From positions 130,749 through 194,748 of the forward strand of contig JBHEQT010000002.1 in NCBI GenBank assembly GCA_046530785.1: a DNA stretch of 64,000 nucleotides, given 5' to 3'. Of the stretch, positions 1 to 10,979 are shown piece after piece. Position numbers and translations under genes: made by a program. The notes under the pieces were generated by a model. The model was given only the letters and a program-made list of their open reading frames with translations. It did no database searches and was not told where the DNA came from. This DNA comes from Arsenophonus sp046530785. GTDB lineage: Bacteria > Pseudomonadota > Gammaproteobacteria > Enterobacterales > Enterobacteriaceae. Positions within the stretch are counted from its first letter, which is position 1. Each line of letters opens with the position of its first letter.

Positions 1-232
1 TAATTTCTTTAAATTAATAATTATATTAAAAATTAAAGAAAAAATTAACTTTTAATAAACAAATTTTAATATTTTTTTGTAAAGGTTATTTGCTTTTATA
101 AAAAAGATTATTTAAATTAATTTAAGATTATGTTTCGTTTGATTAACTAAAATTAACTTAATTATTTCACTGATAAAATTTATTTATAGATAATTTTTTA
201 TATTTTTAAAAAAAATCTTATATTTTTATTAA

Positions 233-1522
233 TTAGCATAACTTTAATCTTTTTATGTATGGTCGTAAAACTTCTGGTATTTCAATTCTCCCATCAGCTT
301 GCTGATAATTTTCCATAATAGCAAGTAAAGTACGACCAACAGCCAAACCAGAACCATTTAATATATGAACTAACTGAGATTTTTTATCATTTTTATTTCG
401 AAAACGTGCTTGTATACGACGCGCCTGAAAATCTCCAGTATTTGAACAAGAAGAGATTTCACGATAGGTATTTTGTGTTGGTAACCACACCTCAAGATCA
501 TATGTTTTACAAGAAGAAAAACCCATATCGCCGGTACACAAGATAATTTTACGATATGGTAGTTTTAGAAGTTGTAATACTTTTTCTGCATGTCCAGTTA
601 ATTCTTCCAATGCTTCCATTGATTTTTCTGGTTCAATTATCTGGATTAATTCAACTTTATCAAATTGATGCATACGAATTAGCCCACGTGTATCTCGGCC
701 ATATGAACCAGCTTCGGAACGAAAACACGGGGTATGTGCTGTTAACTTTATTGGTAATATATCTTTTGCTAAAATTTCATCTCTTACTAAATTAATAATC
801 GGTACTTCAGCGGTTGGGATTAAAGCATATTGCTGATTTAATGATTGTTTTTTCAATGGTTTAGTATGAAAAAGATCTTTGCTAAATTTAGGTAATTGTC
901 CAGTACCATAAAGTGTTGCACGATTTACTAAATAAGGAACATAAGTTTCTATATAGCCATGTTGTTCAGTGTGTAAATCCAACATAAATTGCGCCAAAAT
1001 CCGATGTAAATTCGCAATTTGTCCTTTCATGACTACAAAACGAGAACCGGTAATTTTTACTGAGGCTGAAAAATCCAGACCATTATTTAATTCACCTAAT
1101 TCCACATGATCTTTGATGTCAAAATCATACTGTCGTGGCTTACCCCAACTACTTATTTCAATATTATTAATTTCACTTTTTCCGTCTGGTACGCTTTCAT
1201 CTGGTAAATTTGGTAAATTTAAAAAAATATTTCGAATCTTATCCTGTATTTTCGTTAACTTATTTTTTATATTATCTAAGTCTTCATTTAAGTTTTTAAC
1301 TTCGTTACATAAAGCTTCAACATTTTCACCACATACTTTTGCTGCACCGATTATTTTCGAACGAGAGTTTCGTTCAGCTTGTAAATTTTCTGTTTTAATT
1401 TGTAAATCTTTTCGTTCTTTTTTTAATTTACGCAACTTATCTACATCAAGAATAAATCCTCTACGAGCAAGTTTTTTAGCAACTACTTCTAAATCATTAC
1501 GCAATAAATTTGGATCGAGCAT
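233..1522 (-). CDS. serS: Seryl-tRNA synthetase
   Basis: Class II aminoacyl-tRNA synthetase that charges tRNA-Ser (and tRNA-Sec where present) with serine in the cytoplasm. The 429-residue product is full length (E. coli 430) and starts MLDPNLLRND like the enterobacterial family. Residues about 28-100 form the Lys/Glu-rich antiparallel coiled-coil arm that grips the long variable arm of tRNA-Ser. Motif 2 (FRSEAGSYGRDTRG, about 267-280) and motif 3 (GSGLAVGRTLLAIMENYQ, about 390-407) are intact. The gene reads leftward. Its ancestral upstream neighbour rarA is an eroded relic, so serS now needs its own promoter in the 1523-3029 spacer. AGGTT lies a few bases before the ATG. One local change is SNTGDFQARR where E. 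coli has SNVWDFQARR. Identification is very secure. Confidence 0.98.
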   Translation of the reverse strand: MLDPNLLRNDLEVVAKKLARRGFILDVDKLRKLKKERKDLQIKTENLQAERNSRSKIIGAAKVCGENVEALCNEVKNLNEDLDNIKNKLTKIQDKIRNIFLNLPNLPDESVPDGKSEINNIEISSWGKPRQYDFDIKDHVELGELNNGLDFSASVKITGSRFVVMKGQIANLHRILAQFMLDLHTEQHGYIETYVPYLVNRATLYGTGQLPKFSKDLFHTKPLKKQSLNQQYALIPTAEVPIINLVRDEILAKDILPIKLTAHTPCFRSEAGSYGRDTRGLIRMHQFDKVELIQIIEPEKSMEALEELTGHAEKVLQLLKLPYRKIILCTGDMGFSSCKTYDLEVWLPTQNTYREISSCSNTGDFQARRIQARFRNKNDKKSQLVHILNGSGLAVGRTLLAIMENYQQADGRIEIPEVLRPYIKRLKLC

Positions 1523-1581
1523 GTTTAACCTATAAAATTACTTTTTCTAAAATCTGTCAATATTCTCTAACAGGTAAATAC

Positions 1582-1613
1582 TTTTACCATAATTTATTTA
1601 AATTATGGTAAAA
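1582..1613. repeat. Perfect 14-bp inverted repeat upstream of serS
   Basis: The arms TTTTACCATAATTT (1582-1595) and AAATTATGGTAAAA (1600-1613) are perfectly complementary around a 4-base loop. The T-run comes before the stem rather than after it on both strands, so it does not look like a classical intrinsic terminator. It lies 60 bases upstream of the serS start codon. Function unknown. Confidence 0.7.
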
Positions 1614-1653
1614 ATCGTTTTAACGATAGCTTTTTATTGAGTTAATTTTTATC

Positions 1654-1686
1654 AAATTTACCAGAATCTAATAAATTGGTAAATTT
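1654..1686. repeat. Second inverted repeat upstream of serS
   Basis: AAATTTACCA (1654-1663) and TGGTAAATTT (1677-1686) form a perfect 10-bp stem with a 13-base loop, 40 bases from the preceding inverted repeat. Both stems contain the same TTACCA/TGGTAA core, which suggests a related pair of sites or a shared origin. Role unknown. Confidence 0.6.
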
Positions 1687-2097
1687 GTTTCTTAAATTAA
1701 GGTTTAATAAATAATTATAATATATTCTCTTATTATATTATCTTTTGATAAATAAATTTTTATTAATTCTTAATGATTAGCTTATCATTATTTTAAAGAA
1801 ATACGTTTCTTAAATATATTTCTTTATTAATTTATTAGAAAAATTACGTATATGAATTGATAGATTATAATCTTATTTCTATTTTATCAATTATGGAGGA
1901 ATAAAAGTATGATAAATAAAATTATTTATAATGATGTATGAATAAATATCAAATACATTTTAATAATAAATTTTCTCTTCTTCTTAATTTAGGCATAAAT
2001 CAATAAAACAATCATAAGTTTTTTTGATATTTAGAATATTTTCTCTCAGATATAATTATCTCACTATAATATTCTTTAATGTATATTTACACATTTT

Positions 2098-2244
2098 ATG
2101 ATAATAGAATTAATCTCTAATTTAGATAGAACTTATTTAATACTGAGGTTCGGATATCCGACTGAATCCGTCCCCGAGTATAAACTATTTTACTTAAAAA
2201 CAACACATGTGACAGAAGGGATTAGCAGATTGAATGAATTTTAG
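2098..2244 (+). other. GC-rich island with a 48-codon open frame, identity unknown
   Basis: An ATG at 2098 opens 48 codons closed by TAG at 2242-2244. No ribosome binding site precedes it. The core (about 2143-2178) has 21 G or C in 36 bases, against roughly one in five in the surrounding DNA. It contains the perfect palindrome TCGGATATCCGA and the string CCCCGAG. The translated middle reads RFGYPTESVPEY, which I do not recognise. It could be a small protein, a structured RNA or a fragment of recently arrived DNA. I could not match it to tmRNA, RNase P RNA, 6S RNA or a tRNA from memory. It is listed because its composition is anomalous, not because coding is shown. Confidence 0.3.
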
Positions 2245-3029
2245 TATTAAAGATATCGCTTAAGTACTCAAAAGAATTTTTTTACAACTTATAAAAACTC
2301 TTTGAAATTTCCTTAATAACTAAAAAATTTTTAAAATTAAATCAATGTGTATATAGAGAGTCTGTCCAAAGCTAAAAAAGAAAACAATTTTTTAATTATT
2401 CCTTGAATTACTTATGATTTTTAATCACAGCTAAAATTTTATTGCCAATAATAAGTAAAAACAACGTTTAAAATGAATAACTATATGGAAACTAATGTTA
2501 TAAATTATAAATTAGTTTATTAATTTTAATCCAGAAAAGAAATTACTAATTGAAAGGATTTAAATCTATAATTTTATTAATAATTAGGTCGCTATCTTGT
2601 TTTAATGGAAAAATTTAATATTCAAAAAATATATAGATTTTTTACTACGAGAATAGTAAAGATATAGGGATATGTTAATTTAAAAAAAAGAATTTTTTAT
2701 AGATTATTCATCATAAAAGCAGTTTAATCTCTAGTAATTAATGAATTTAGGCTCTTACATGAATATAATTTCTTATTCTCGATAAAATCGATAAATTTTA
2801 AAATACCATCTTAATCAGAAAAATTGAATGATCTAAAAATTATTTACTGCAATAAAATTAAATTATCTTTAATTAATTAGAATAAGATTAAAGATCTTTT
2901 TACTGTTACTAAAATATCAATAAACTTTATTAGAATAATAAAAGTATTAAAGTTTAAATAATACAGAAAAATGATTAATTCAAGAGAAAAATAAATCAAT
3001 ACTATTAAAGCTAATATATTAAAATTAAT

Positions 3030-4400
3030 TAATAAAAATAAAATTTAGATAGATGAATTTTTCAAAGAAATTTCTAATATGAAATAAATATGATAAGTAG
3101 CTAAATTGATATTATTTACTAGAGATGGAACATTGATTTACTTTTCAAACTAATAAAATCTGCAAGAATAATCTTGAATTTTATCGTTAAAAATGAAATT
3201 TCCTTTATTAAAATAATTAATAATAGCGAGTATAAATTTGTATATATATAATTTTGAATATTTAATGATTTGAATAAAAAATTTAAAAACGGTGTTAAGA
3301 AGAATCGTAAATTTTTTAAATTTTTTTAATTTTTAGAAAATGTTACTGTCAATTTTAAGAAATTTATCGATTCTACTGGACTTTTTATAAAGTTTCTATC
3401 TAATCTCATTAAGTGGGGAAGAGATTATCCAAAATTTTTATCTTTACTATTATAAAGAGTTAAGTATTTTAAAATAATTACAATTTCCTTTAATGGAGAA
3501 GAAAAAATTGAGAATAATAACATATATAGAGGATGAATTATTGTTTAATAATTAATTAAAAATCCAATAAATACAAGTATTAATGGAAAGAACTATACGA
3601 AAAATTTTTACTTTTTAAAATCATATCATTATAATAGATAATCTATTCTTATAAAAAAGAAAACTTCCTTTTTAATTCACTTTTTAGTAAACTTATTTTA
3701 TTGTTTGGGTTATTGTTGTTAATTTTTATAATTAATTTTAATTATAAAAAACTATAATTTTAGTAAAAATTTAATGATCATTCGTACAAAATTAATTAGC
3801 AATTTTACTATAATGTTATATTATAAAAGTATACTAGAAATATAATCTTCTAGAAATTATTAAGAGCAGATTTACTATCTGTATTCATCCATACTGTAAA
3901 ATTTATCATATTTTTTATTAGAAGATAATTCTTCCAGATAAATAAAAAATATGTCAAATAATTTTGACTTAAATTAAAAGATTGGGATTCTATTTCATAA
4001 TCACTAGTAAAAATTAGCCTCATATCCATTTATATTAAGTAAAAACGTATCTTCTTTAACTTTATTAAATAAATGAAAATTCATCAATTAATAAAATTTA
4101 ATCTTCTTAATTGTTGATTTTAAAATCTATTCAATTGCTTCTCTTAATCTTCTTTTATATTATTGATATAACTGTTTAGATTTTTCAACTATTGTATATA
4201 AATAATGAATAATTTGAAGAAGATTAGTTTTTTGTACTTTGAAAAGTATAGAAAATCATAAAAAATTAACTAGTAATAGTATGTACAGACGGAGTATCTT
4301 CTAAAGATATTAAAGTGGATATAAAATCCAAATAAATATTTCTTTAAGTTGATTTATTCGCATTTTGCAAAAATGTTTTAAATTTACTAGATGAAAATAA
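3030..4400 (-). pseudogene. rarA: rarA (mgsA) relic, replication-associated AAA+ ATPase
   Basis: The reverse strand between lolA and serS is where enterobacteria keep rarA. Broken-frame translation matches RarA along its length. Near 4340 KMRINQLKE matches RMRPENLAQ. REAIE followed by a stop (4130-4145) matches REAIER. LIDE then FHLFNKVKEDTFLLNI (about 4030-4085) matches the Walker B region [20 protein letters not shown] after a frameshift. Near the 3' end a frame with CAT TTT TAA CGA matches the VHLRNAPTKLMKE region, and LATYHIYF matches IAQTRYYF. Several stops and shifts make it non-functional. The relic spans about 1.37 kb, close to the intact length (1344 bp in E. coli), so decay has gone by substitution and small indels. 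Ends are estimates. Confidence 0.86.
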
Positions 4401-4418
4401 ATTTTTAAATTATTCAAC

Positions 4419-5039
4419 TCACCTTATTGATCTTTGATCATCAATAGTTACTCCTGGAGGAGGAAAAAATTTAAATTTATTGTCGTCGACATGATCGTTT
4501 TTCTGAGATTTAAGTTCATATAAAATTATCTGTCCATTTTTTTCTATCGAAGCAAACTCCTGAATAGTACCATCAGACTGAATAGTAATTGAAAATTTTT
4601 TCAAATTTCCCATATTTTTTTGGGTTGTTGTCATCAAAAAATCATTACCATTTTGGCTAATTTGATAATGTTTCCAATCCTTCGGATTATTACGGGTGAT
4701 TAGCATAAATGGAGTATCAGTTGTTATCTTATTTAATAAACTTACTGTAACCTGCTCAAGTAAAGGATTATAAAACCAAAAATTACTACCATCAGAAATT
4801 AACCAATTTTCATCTGGTGATACCATATGAAATCTAAATAAATTTGGATGCTTTATCCATAACTGACCTTCACCTTTCTGAATTAAATCACCATTAACTT
4901 TCATCACTTTTTGTGAAAAATTCGCATAAAAACTATGTATTTTATTTAGGCGAACTTGCAATTCAACAGCAGCATTTGACGATACTTGGCTAATATGAAA
5001 ACTTATCCCTAACAACCATAATATCATTAATTTTTTCAT
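4419..5039 (-). CDS. lolA: Outer-membrane lipoprotein carrier protein LolA
   Basis: Periplasmic chaperone that takes lipoproteins from LolCDE at the inner membrane and hands them to LolB at the outer membrane. The 206-residue product (E. coli about 203) begins with a signal peptide (MKKLMILWLLGISF, cleavage probably near residues 21-24). It keeps family landmarks: SFYANFSQK, GQLWIKHPNLFRFHM, WFYNPLLEQVT, TPFMLITRN and the C-terminal FPPPGVTIDDQR. A weak GAGTGA lies before the ATG on the reverse strand. It sits between relics of ftsK (upstream) and rarA (downstream) and is the only survivor of that stretch. Its retention implies an outer membrane with sorted lipoproteins. Secure. Confidence 0.97.
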   Translation of the reverse strand: MKKLMILWLLGISFHISQVSSNAAVELQVRLNKIHSFYANFSQKVMKVNGDLIQKGEGQLWIKHPNLFRFHMVSPDENWLISDGSNFWFYNPLLEQVTVSLLNKITTDTPFMLITRNNPKDWKHYQISQNGNDFLMTTTQKNMGNLKKFSITIQSDGTIQEFASIEKNGQIILYELKSQKNDHVDDNKFKFFPPPGVTIDDQRSIR

Positions 5040-5109
5040 TAAGTAATCACTCTTTTATTCATAACATTCTTTATTTATAAAAATAACTATTAGATCAATA
5101 TTTATCTTT

Positions 5110-8100
5110 ACTTCTAATATTAAAATTTTTTGATTAACATCATAAGTTAATTATCTAAGAATGTATTTGAGATTTCATCTTCTCAAAAATTCTAATTGTT
5201 TGATTATGACCCAGTAAGAAATTTTTGAATATTAAATATAGAGATATATAAATCCTCTATTACAAAATCCAATAAATTAATCAAACAATAAATTTTGTTT
5301 TGATAATCATCATTATCATTACAATATTATTAATATTATAAAATTTTCTTTAATTTTCAAATTTTTTATATGCATCACAATCTATGATCGTAAAAACAGC
5401 AAATTCATAAATTGAAAAAATATTTTTTATGTAAGTAAATAATATCATTCATTTAATATGAAATCATCTTCATTTTGACTAATTGTAATAAAGGGAATTT
5501 ATCGTTTTTAATATAATTAATATAATTTAATGAGTATTATTTAGCTATTTTATTAAATTGATAAAAATATCAACAAATAAATTTTTCTTAAATCAACAAA
5601 ATTAGATGAATACCGATCCGGCATGTTTTTTAATAAATGTTTAATTAAGTCTTCAGATTTCTTATATTCCGTAGTTAATTAAAACTTAAAAACTATCCTT
5701 AAAAGGATAAGAAATTTAAAAAAAATTGGTAATAAATAAATCATTCAAAATTCACTTTGTATAGAAATTGACGTTTTCAAATTTCTCTGAATATTACTTT
5801 TAACTATAATCTTTAAAAACTTACATCCGATAATAATCCTGATGATTTTGATTCGATTTTTCCTAAAAGGAAATGCAATATATATCCTAATTATAATACA
5901 ACCTATTTGGAAAATAGAATTTGTTGGAAGGGGAGGGAAGGAAGAAATAAATTAATTTTAGGAAAAAAGGCTTTCTAAAGTTACCATTCTTAAGTTTAGA
6001 ACAGCTTTATAACTATTCTCTTATATTATGGGGAATAGTTGGAAACTTAGTTATATTTGATAACAAGGTATTGTTTTAATTGATTAGTAGTGATAAATCG
6101 TCAATTAGAACTTTTTCCTTTTATTCATTCTATAGCATTATTCAAGATTTTGTGATATTTCAGATTTTATAATCCAAATCGATCTAGATAAGTCAATAAT
6201 TGATGATTAATTGTTATAATGATTCTTTCTAAATATAATCTCAGCATCTCCTCTCTCGAATTCGAAAAAATATAAAATATTGTTATCAAAATTTTTAGAA
6301 TATGAATTAAACACTTCGATAAGAAGTTAATAATAATTCATAGATTCATTTTAAAAAATTAAATAAACTTACTTCTATTAAATTGGGTGGTTGTGATATA
6401 TAGAGAATTATGAGTTTGTTAATAGAAAGTTCCTGAACTTAGTAAGGTTTCTCTCAGAAAAATCAAAAAATCATTATTCTAATTATAGAAATTAGGGTTT
6501 TCATAAAATATTTTTATAATAATAAGAATCTTTTATATCCCGAGGAAAAGATTCTCCAATTTTACTAGTATATGCAGACTGCTGTATACAAATTATATAT
6601 GATAATATCTTAAATTTTTTGAGAAAAGTCTTCTATTGAAGTCTTTTTTTTTGAAAACACTAATAGTTACTCTTCTGTTCAAAAATTACTGACTGTTCCT
6701 GAACAAAATCTTAAAAAGGAAAATGATGATTATAATTTATACCCAATCAATTTAATACCTCTTTATCATTCAAAAAACTTTCTTTTCTTCGCTAGCAATT
6801 AAGTAGAAAATGAATAGCATTCCATGCTATCAGAATATCTTTAAATAAAGAATCTTATCTATTTGATTCAATTCATGTTATTAGTTCTATTAATTTTATA
6901 GATATGTTTTATTTCATTAATACAGATAGGTAATCTATTGCATTAGGACCCTTTATTGTTCATATCGTTATAAATACTGTTTAAGAATATTACGTATTCT
7001 TTTATAAATAGAAAATTTTATCATCCTATAAATGGGATCCATGAAAAAATAAATATTTTCAAATTTTACTTTATATAAAGTAAAAAGGATCATGATATTA
7101 ATTTCAATAGATTTTTACCGGAAATAGTTCTAAAGATAAATGACAAAATGATATTTTCTAAATTAGCGATAATAAGTTTGATATTTAATATCATTAACTA
7201 ATGTAATCGTTAAATGTAATTATTAAAAATTATATTTAATAATATTTAATATTTTTAGATAAATTACTAAACTTTTTTCTTGAGTAGTTTAAATGCATAG
7301 AAGTTTAACCTGGTATCCATTTTCAAATGAATACGTACGGAAGTTTCTGATAAAGAAATCGTTAAATCTCTTGATAAATTAAAATATTAAATCTTTTTAG
7401 CTACAGGAGATATTATTTAAAAAATTAAAAAAAATAATAAAAATTTTTTAGAAAAAACAACTTTCTCTTTTATTCGATAATTTCTTGAACAGAGATCAAT
7501 TAAAAAAACTTAATTGAAATAGAATTAAATAGATCCATCTTTATTTGTTTAATGATGAATAAATGGGATCTAGTAATGGATAATGATGAAAAAGATTTCT
7601 GTTTGTGTAAAAATTACGTTATTTCTCTATGTAGAGAAGAAGTTTTTAATCTCTTTTTACTACTATTATTTAGTATAATAAATTTTTTATAAATAAAAAT
7701 GAAATATTCTTATATATAACATCATTATTATTTTTTACTTTAGGTTGACATAAAAAGTATTATTCAGTACTGTAATAAATTTTATAATTTTTTAGTTTTG
7801 ATCCAATTCAATTTTTCATATTATCAGATAAATTACCATAAAAATCAAAATTATATTAGTAAATAAAAAGGATTTTAGATATGAAATTCCCCGTTCCTTA
7901 ACATACTCTTTTTTTATTTTCTATCTTATAAAGAATACAAGACTACTAATAATAAGGAATCATATATTTTCATTTATTTTGAAATTGATAAAATTAATAG
8001 TTTATATTTTGTATATTTTATCTCTAAAACTGGATATTAGAGATAATTTTTTATCATGTGTTAAAAATTTATATTTACTTCTATCAAATTTATTTTCTAT

Positions 8101-8870
8101 AATATTACTTAATCTTTTTTAATTTTTAATTGTTAAAACTAAAAATAAAAATCATCAAGATGATTATAACCTTTATTTTTATTAGATTATTTATAAAAAA
8201 ATAAAAAAATTTTTTGTAAGAATATCGATTCTATCTACTACTATAAATTATTGAATCAATATCATTTTTTGCTAAAATAGTTCGGTAATCTTTTATAAGA
8301 TTCTTTAAAGTTGAGAACAATAATTAAATAAAATGAAACTAATAATTAAAATATAAAATAATAATTAACATTTCTTAAAATATTAAAACAAGATAATATA
8401 GCATTACTAAAATAATAATAATAACCTTTTAATCCACCTGAAAAAAATTAATGAATAATCAAATATTAATAAGTAAATTATAAAGGGAAGATAACGTAAT
8501 TATTAACGGATAAAAACTTAATTATAAGAGTAAGGAAAAAAGAAAATTCAAATAAATTTTTCTTATCGATATTTTTAAAGATATTTCAATATCTTAGGAA
8601 TTATAAGCAATAGTACGAAATTGACTAAATACTGAAAATTAGAACAAAGAAATATAGAGTAACTAAATAAAATATATTTGTTAAAATTTTTAATTCCCTT
8701 TCTCCATTTCCTCTATCTATTCACAGATAGGAATGGAGAAAGGGAATTAAGACTTTATCAGAGTCTATTATCAATAACTGTAATAATAGAAATTGTAAAT
8801 AATATAAATATTTATCAGTATTTTGATATTATTAATATTTTAAGATTAATATTTTCTCTTATATATATAT
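5110..8870 (-). pseudogene. ftsK: ftsK relic, DNA translocase and division protein
   Basis: Occupies the ftsK position (lrp-ftsK-lolA) and has about the length expected for FtsK (3990 bp in E. coli). The clearest match is the C-terminal gamma (KOPS-reading) winged-helix domain on the reverse strand at about 5165-5290. FVIEDLYISIFNIQK aligns with FVTEKRKASISGVQR. After a one-base shift GHNQTIRIFEKMKSQ aligns with GYNRAARIIEQMEAQ. No reverse-strand frame longer than about 60 codons survives between 5.1 and 8.9 kb, so the N-terminal membrane domain (essential in E. coli) is gone as well as the motor. The 5' boundary is estimated from the ancestral length only. Confidence 0.85.
8690..8750. repeat. 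Long intact hairpin (19-bp perfect stem plus 6-bp inner stem)
   Basis: TTAATTCCCTTTCTCCATT (8690-8708) is perfectly complementary to 8732-8750. After a small bulge CTATCT (8713-8718) also pairs with AGATAG (8725-8730), leaving a 6-base loop. It lies near the expected 5' end of the ftsK relic. The stem is much more GC-rich than its surroundings. No clear T-run follows on either strand. It could be a retained regulatory or structural element, or an inverted duplication formed by replication template switching. Confidence 0.75.
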
Positions 8871-9000
8871 TTTTCAAAAATAATAATCAACGATTTTCAT
8901 ATATTATAAAATATGAACTATCAGATAGATTCTTATCGTTAAAACTGTATCTATAAATAAGAATATAACTAATTTTCTTGAAATTTTCATATATTTAATT

Positions 9001-9495
9001 AATATATCTTAATAATTTAAATAATTACTTTCCTTACCTCTATTCCATTACTAAATAAGTACGGAGGTGTCATTAACAATAGGAAAAAGTAAAGTCTTTT
9101 CTAATAATCTATGAATAAGAAAGCGAGTATGTTAGAAACTTCTGTTTTTAAAATAAAATATCAAAATTCACTGAGAATAAATTACATTTCTGAATTTCTT
9201 CCAGTTTTTATAATAGGATTAATTTTTTTAAAATACCGGCAAAGTATTATTCTTTGAGATAATTTTAATAAAAATTAATTAAGATGCATCGAGATAGTAT
9301 GAATTTAATAATGGAGGTTTCAATCTAAAATAAAACCTTGATATTTCAAATGACAAATATACTGTAAATAAAAATATCAGAGTTGATAATTTCTTCTACT
9401 TTAGAAAATTTTATATTAGAAAGACAACTGTCTTTGTAATTTATTAAGTATGTTTTTCTGTTTATATTATCAAAAATTTTTGTATATTTTTATTA
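9001..9495 (-). pseudogene. lrp: lrp relic, leucine-responsive regulator
   Basis: Lies divergently upstream of trxB, as in E. coli. Reverse-strand translation gives PIVNDT, a one-base shift, then RTYLVME and a stop (about 9040-9083), against PGVNDTRTYVVMEE in Lrp. Further upstream LKTEVSNILAF aligns with LKTRVPDMSAY in the effector-binding RAM domain. Frameshifts and in-frame stops kill the gene. Coordinates come from projecting the 164-codon E. coli gene onto these anchors. Loss removes a global regulator of amino-acid metabolism. Confidence 0.88.
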
Positions 9496-9975
9496 TAAGT
9501 TACTTTGATATTTTTTCTTTTATTTATTTTAATATACCAATTGTATTTCTTATTTTTTTCTTAATTAAATTGAAAAGATTCAATAAAGTTATAAACTGTG
9601 CATAATTATTAGTATTTTAGTTTTAGATAATTTATCTATAAAATTAACTATTTAGTTAATTTTTCATTTAATATAAATTAAAGTAATTAATTTTACAGAA
9701 ATATTTTTTAAATATAAAAAATTATTAAAAATATGAATTAAAATTAGAACATAATATGGAGTTAATTTATTATTAACTGCTTTTATTAATTAAGAAATAT
9801 AGAAAATTTTCAATTTAAAATCTTTTTATAAAATTTCATGATTTTCTTTAATAAAATTTAAAAATCCAATAAAAAATAATAAAAGATTATTATTTCATTG
9901 AATTTACTTTTTTTTATTTTTTTAATCTTTTACAATTATTATAAATTTGAATAAATTTCATAAAACGGTTTATCT
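9496..9975. other. Intergenic region upstream of trxB
   Basis: 480 bases of very AT-rich DNA between the lrp relic and the trxB start. It must contain the trxB promoter, but the sequence is too AT-rich for me to single out reliable -35 and -10 boxes. No ribosome binding site of the GGAG type stands immediately before the trxB ATG. Confidence 0.5.
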
Positions 9976-10941
9976 ATGGACACATCCAATCATAGTAGAA
10001 TTATTATTCTGGGATCTGGACCAGCAGGGTATACTTCCGCTATTTATGCCGCTAGAGCAAACTTAAATCCAGTATTAATAACCGGTGTTCAGATAGGAGG
10101 GCAGTTAACTACAACTACTGAAATTGAAAATTGGCCTGGAGATTACACCAAGGTAATGGGATCGGTATTAATGGAACGAATGTTACAACATACTAAAAAA
10201 TTTATTGAAGAAGAAAACATTATTAATGATCATATTTATACAGCTGATCTTCGAAAACATCCATTTCAACTCACTGGAGATAATAGAATGTATAGCTGTG
10301 ATGCTCTTATTATAGCTACTGGTGCTTCACCTCGTTATCTTGGATTACCTTCTGAAGAAACTTTTAAAGGTCGTGGTGTTTCAGTGTGCGCCACTTGCGA
10401 TGGATTTTTTTATCGTAAACAAAAAGTAGCTGTAGTTGGTGGAGGAAATACTGCTATCGAAGAAGCAATATACTTGTCAAATATTGCTTCAAAAGTTCAT
10501 ATTATTCATCGACGTGAAACATTTCGAGCCGAAAAAATTCTCATTCAACGGATGATGGAGAAAGTAAAAACTGGAAATATTGTATTACATACCAATTTTA
10601 TACTTGATGAAGTATTAGGTGACAATGATGGTGTTACCGGAATTATTTTACGTTCAAAAGAAAATGATAATATAAAAGTCCTGTCCGTGACGGGTTTGTT
10701 TATTGCTATTGGACATACACCGAATACAAGTATTTTTATTGATCAATTAGTCTTAGAAAATGGTTATATTCAAGTGCAATCTGGAACTAAAGGGAATGCA
10801 ACTCAAACTTCAGTTGAAGGTGTTTTTGCTGCCGGTGATGTAATGGATAATGTGTATCGACAAGCAATTACTTCAGCAGCTACTGGTTGTATGGCTGCTA
10901 TTGACGCTGAACGTTATTTAGAAGCTCTATACCAAAAATAA
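9976..10941 (+). CDS. trxB: Thioredoxin reductase
   Basis: NADPH-dependent flavoenzyme that reduces thioredoxin in the cytoplasm. It has 321 residues, as in E. coli, and aligns over its full length. GSGPAG (13-18) is the FAD-binding glycine motif. CATC (138-141) is the redox-active disulfide. GGGNTA (155-160) is the NADPH-binding glycine motif. GVFAAGDVMD near the C-terminus is the second FAD motif. The ATG at 9976 gives the conserved N-terminus but lacks a convincing Shine-Dalgarno sequence. Its neighbours lrp and cydD are both relics, so trxB is an isolated survivor. Confidence 0.98.
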   Translation: MDTSNHSRIIILGSGPAGYTSAIYAARANLNPVLITGVQIGGQLTTTTEIENWPGDYTKVMGSVLMERMLQHTKKFIEEENIINDHIYTADLRKHPFQLTGDNRMYSCDALIIATGASPRYLGLPSEETFKGRGVSVCATCDGFFYRKQKVAVVGGGNTAIEEAIYLSNIASKVHIIHRRETFRAEKILIQRMMEKVKTGNIVLHTNFILDEVLGDNDGVTGIILRSKENDNIKVLSVTGLFIAIGHTPNTSIFIDQLVLENGYIQVQSGTKGNATQTSVEGVFAAGDVMDNVYRQAITSAATGCMAAIDAERYLEALYQK

Positions 10942-10979
10942 ATATTACAAATTTATAATAATCATATAAATTTTATAGG

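Larger units (their letters stand above)
1523..3029. other. Non-coding spacer between serS and the rarA relic
   Basis: About 1.5 kb of AT-rich DNA with no long reading frame. It should contain the serS promoter. It holds the two inverted repeats near 1.6 kb and a GC-rich island with a 48-codon frame near 2.1-2.24 kb. In some enterobacteria crcB lies between rarA and serS, but I could not recognise a crcB relic here. Otherwise I see only decayed sequence. Confidence 0.5.

Noticed and set aside
8678..8956. 92-codon forward frame
   Set aside because: It runs through the 19-bp hairpin and the region antisense to the ftsK relic. Composition is Ile/Leu/Phe/Asn with no recognisable motif or ribosome binding site. 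A chance frame is likelier.
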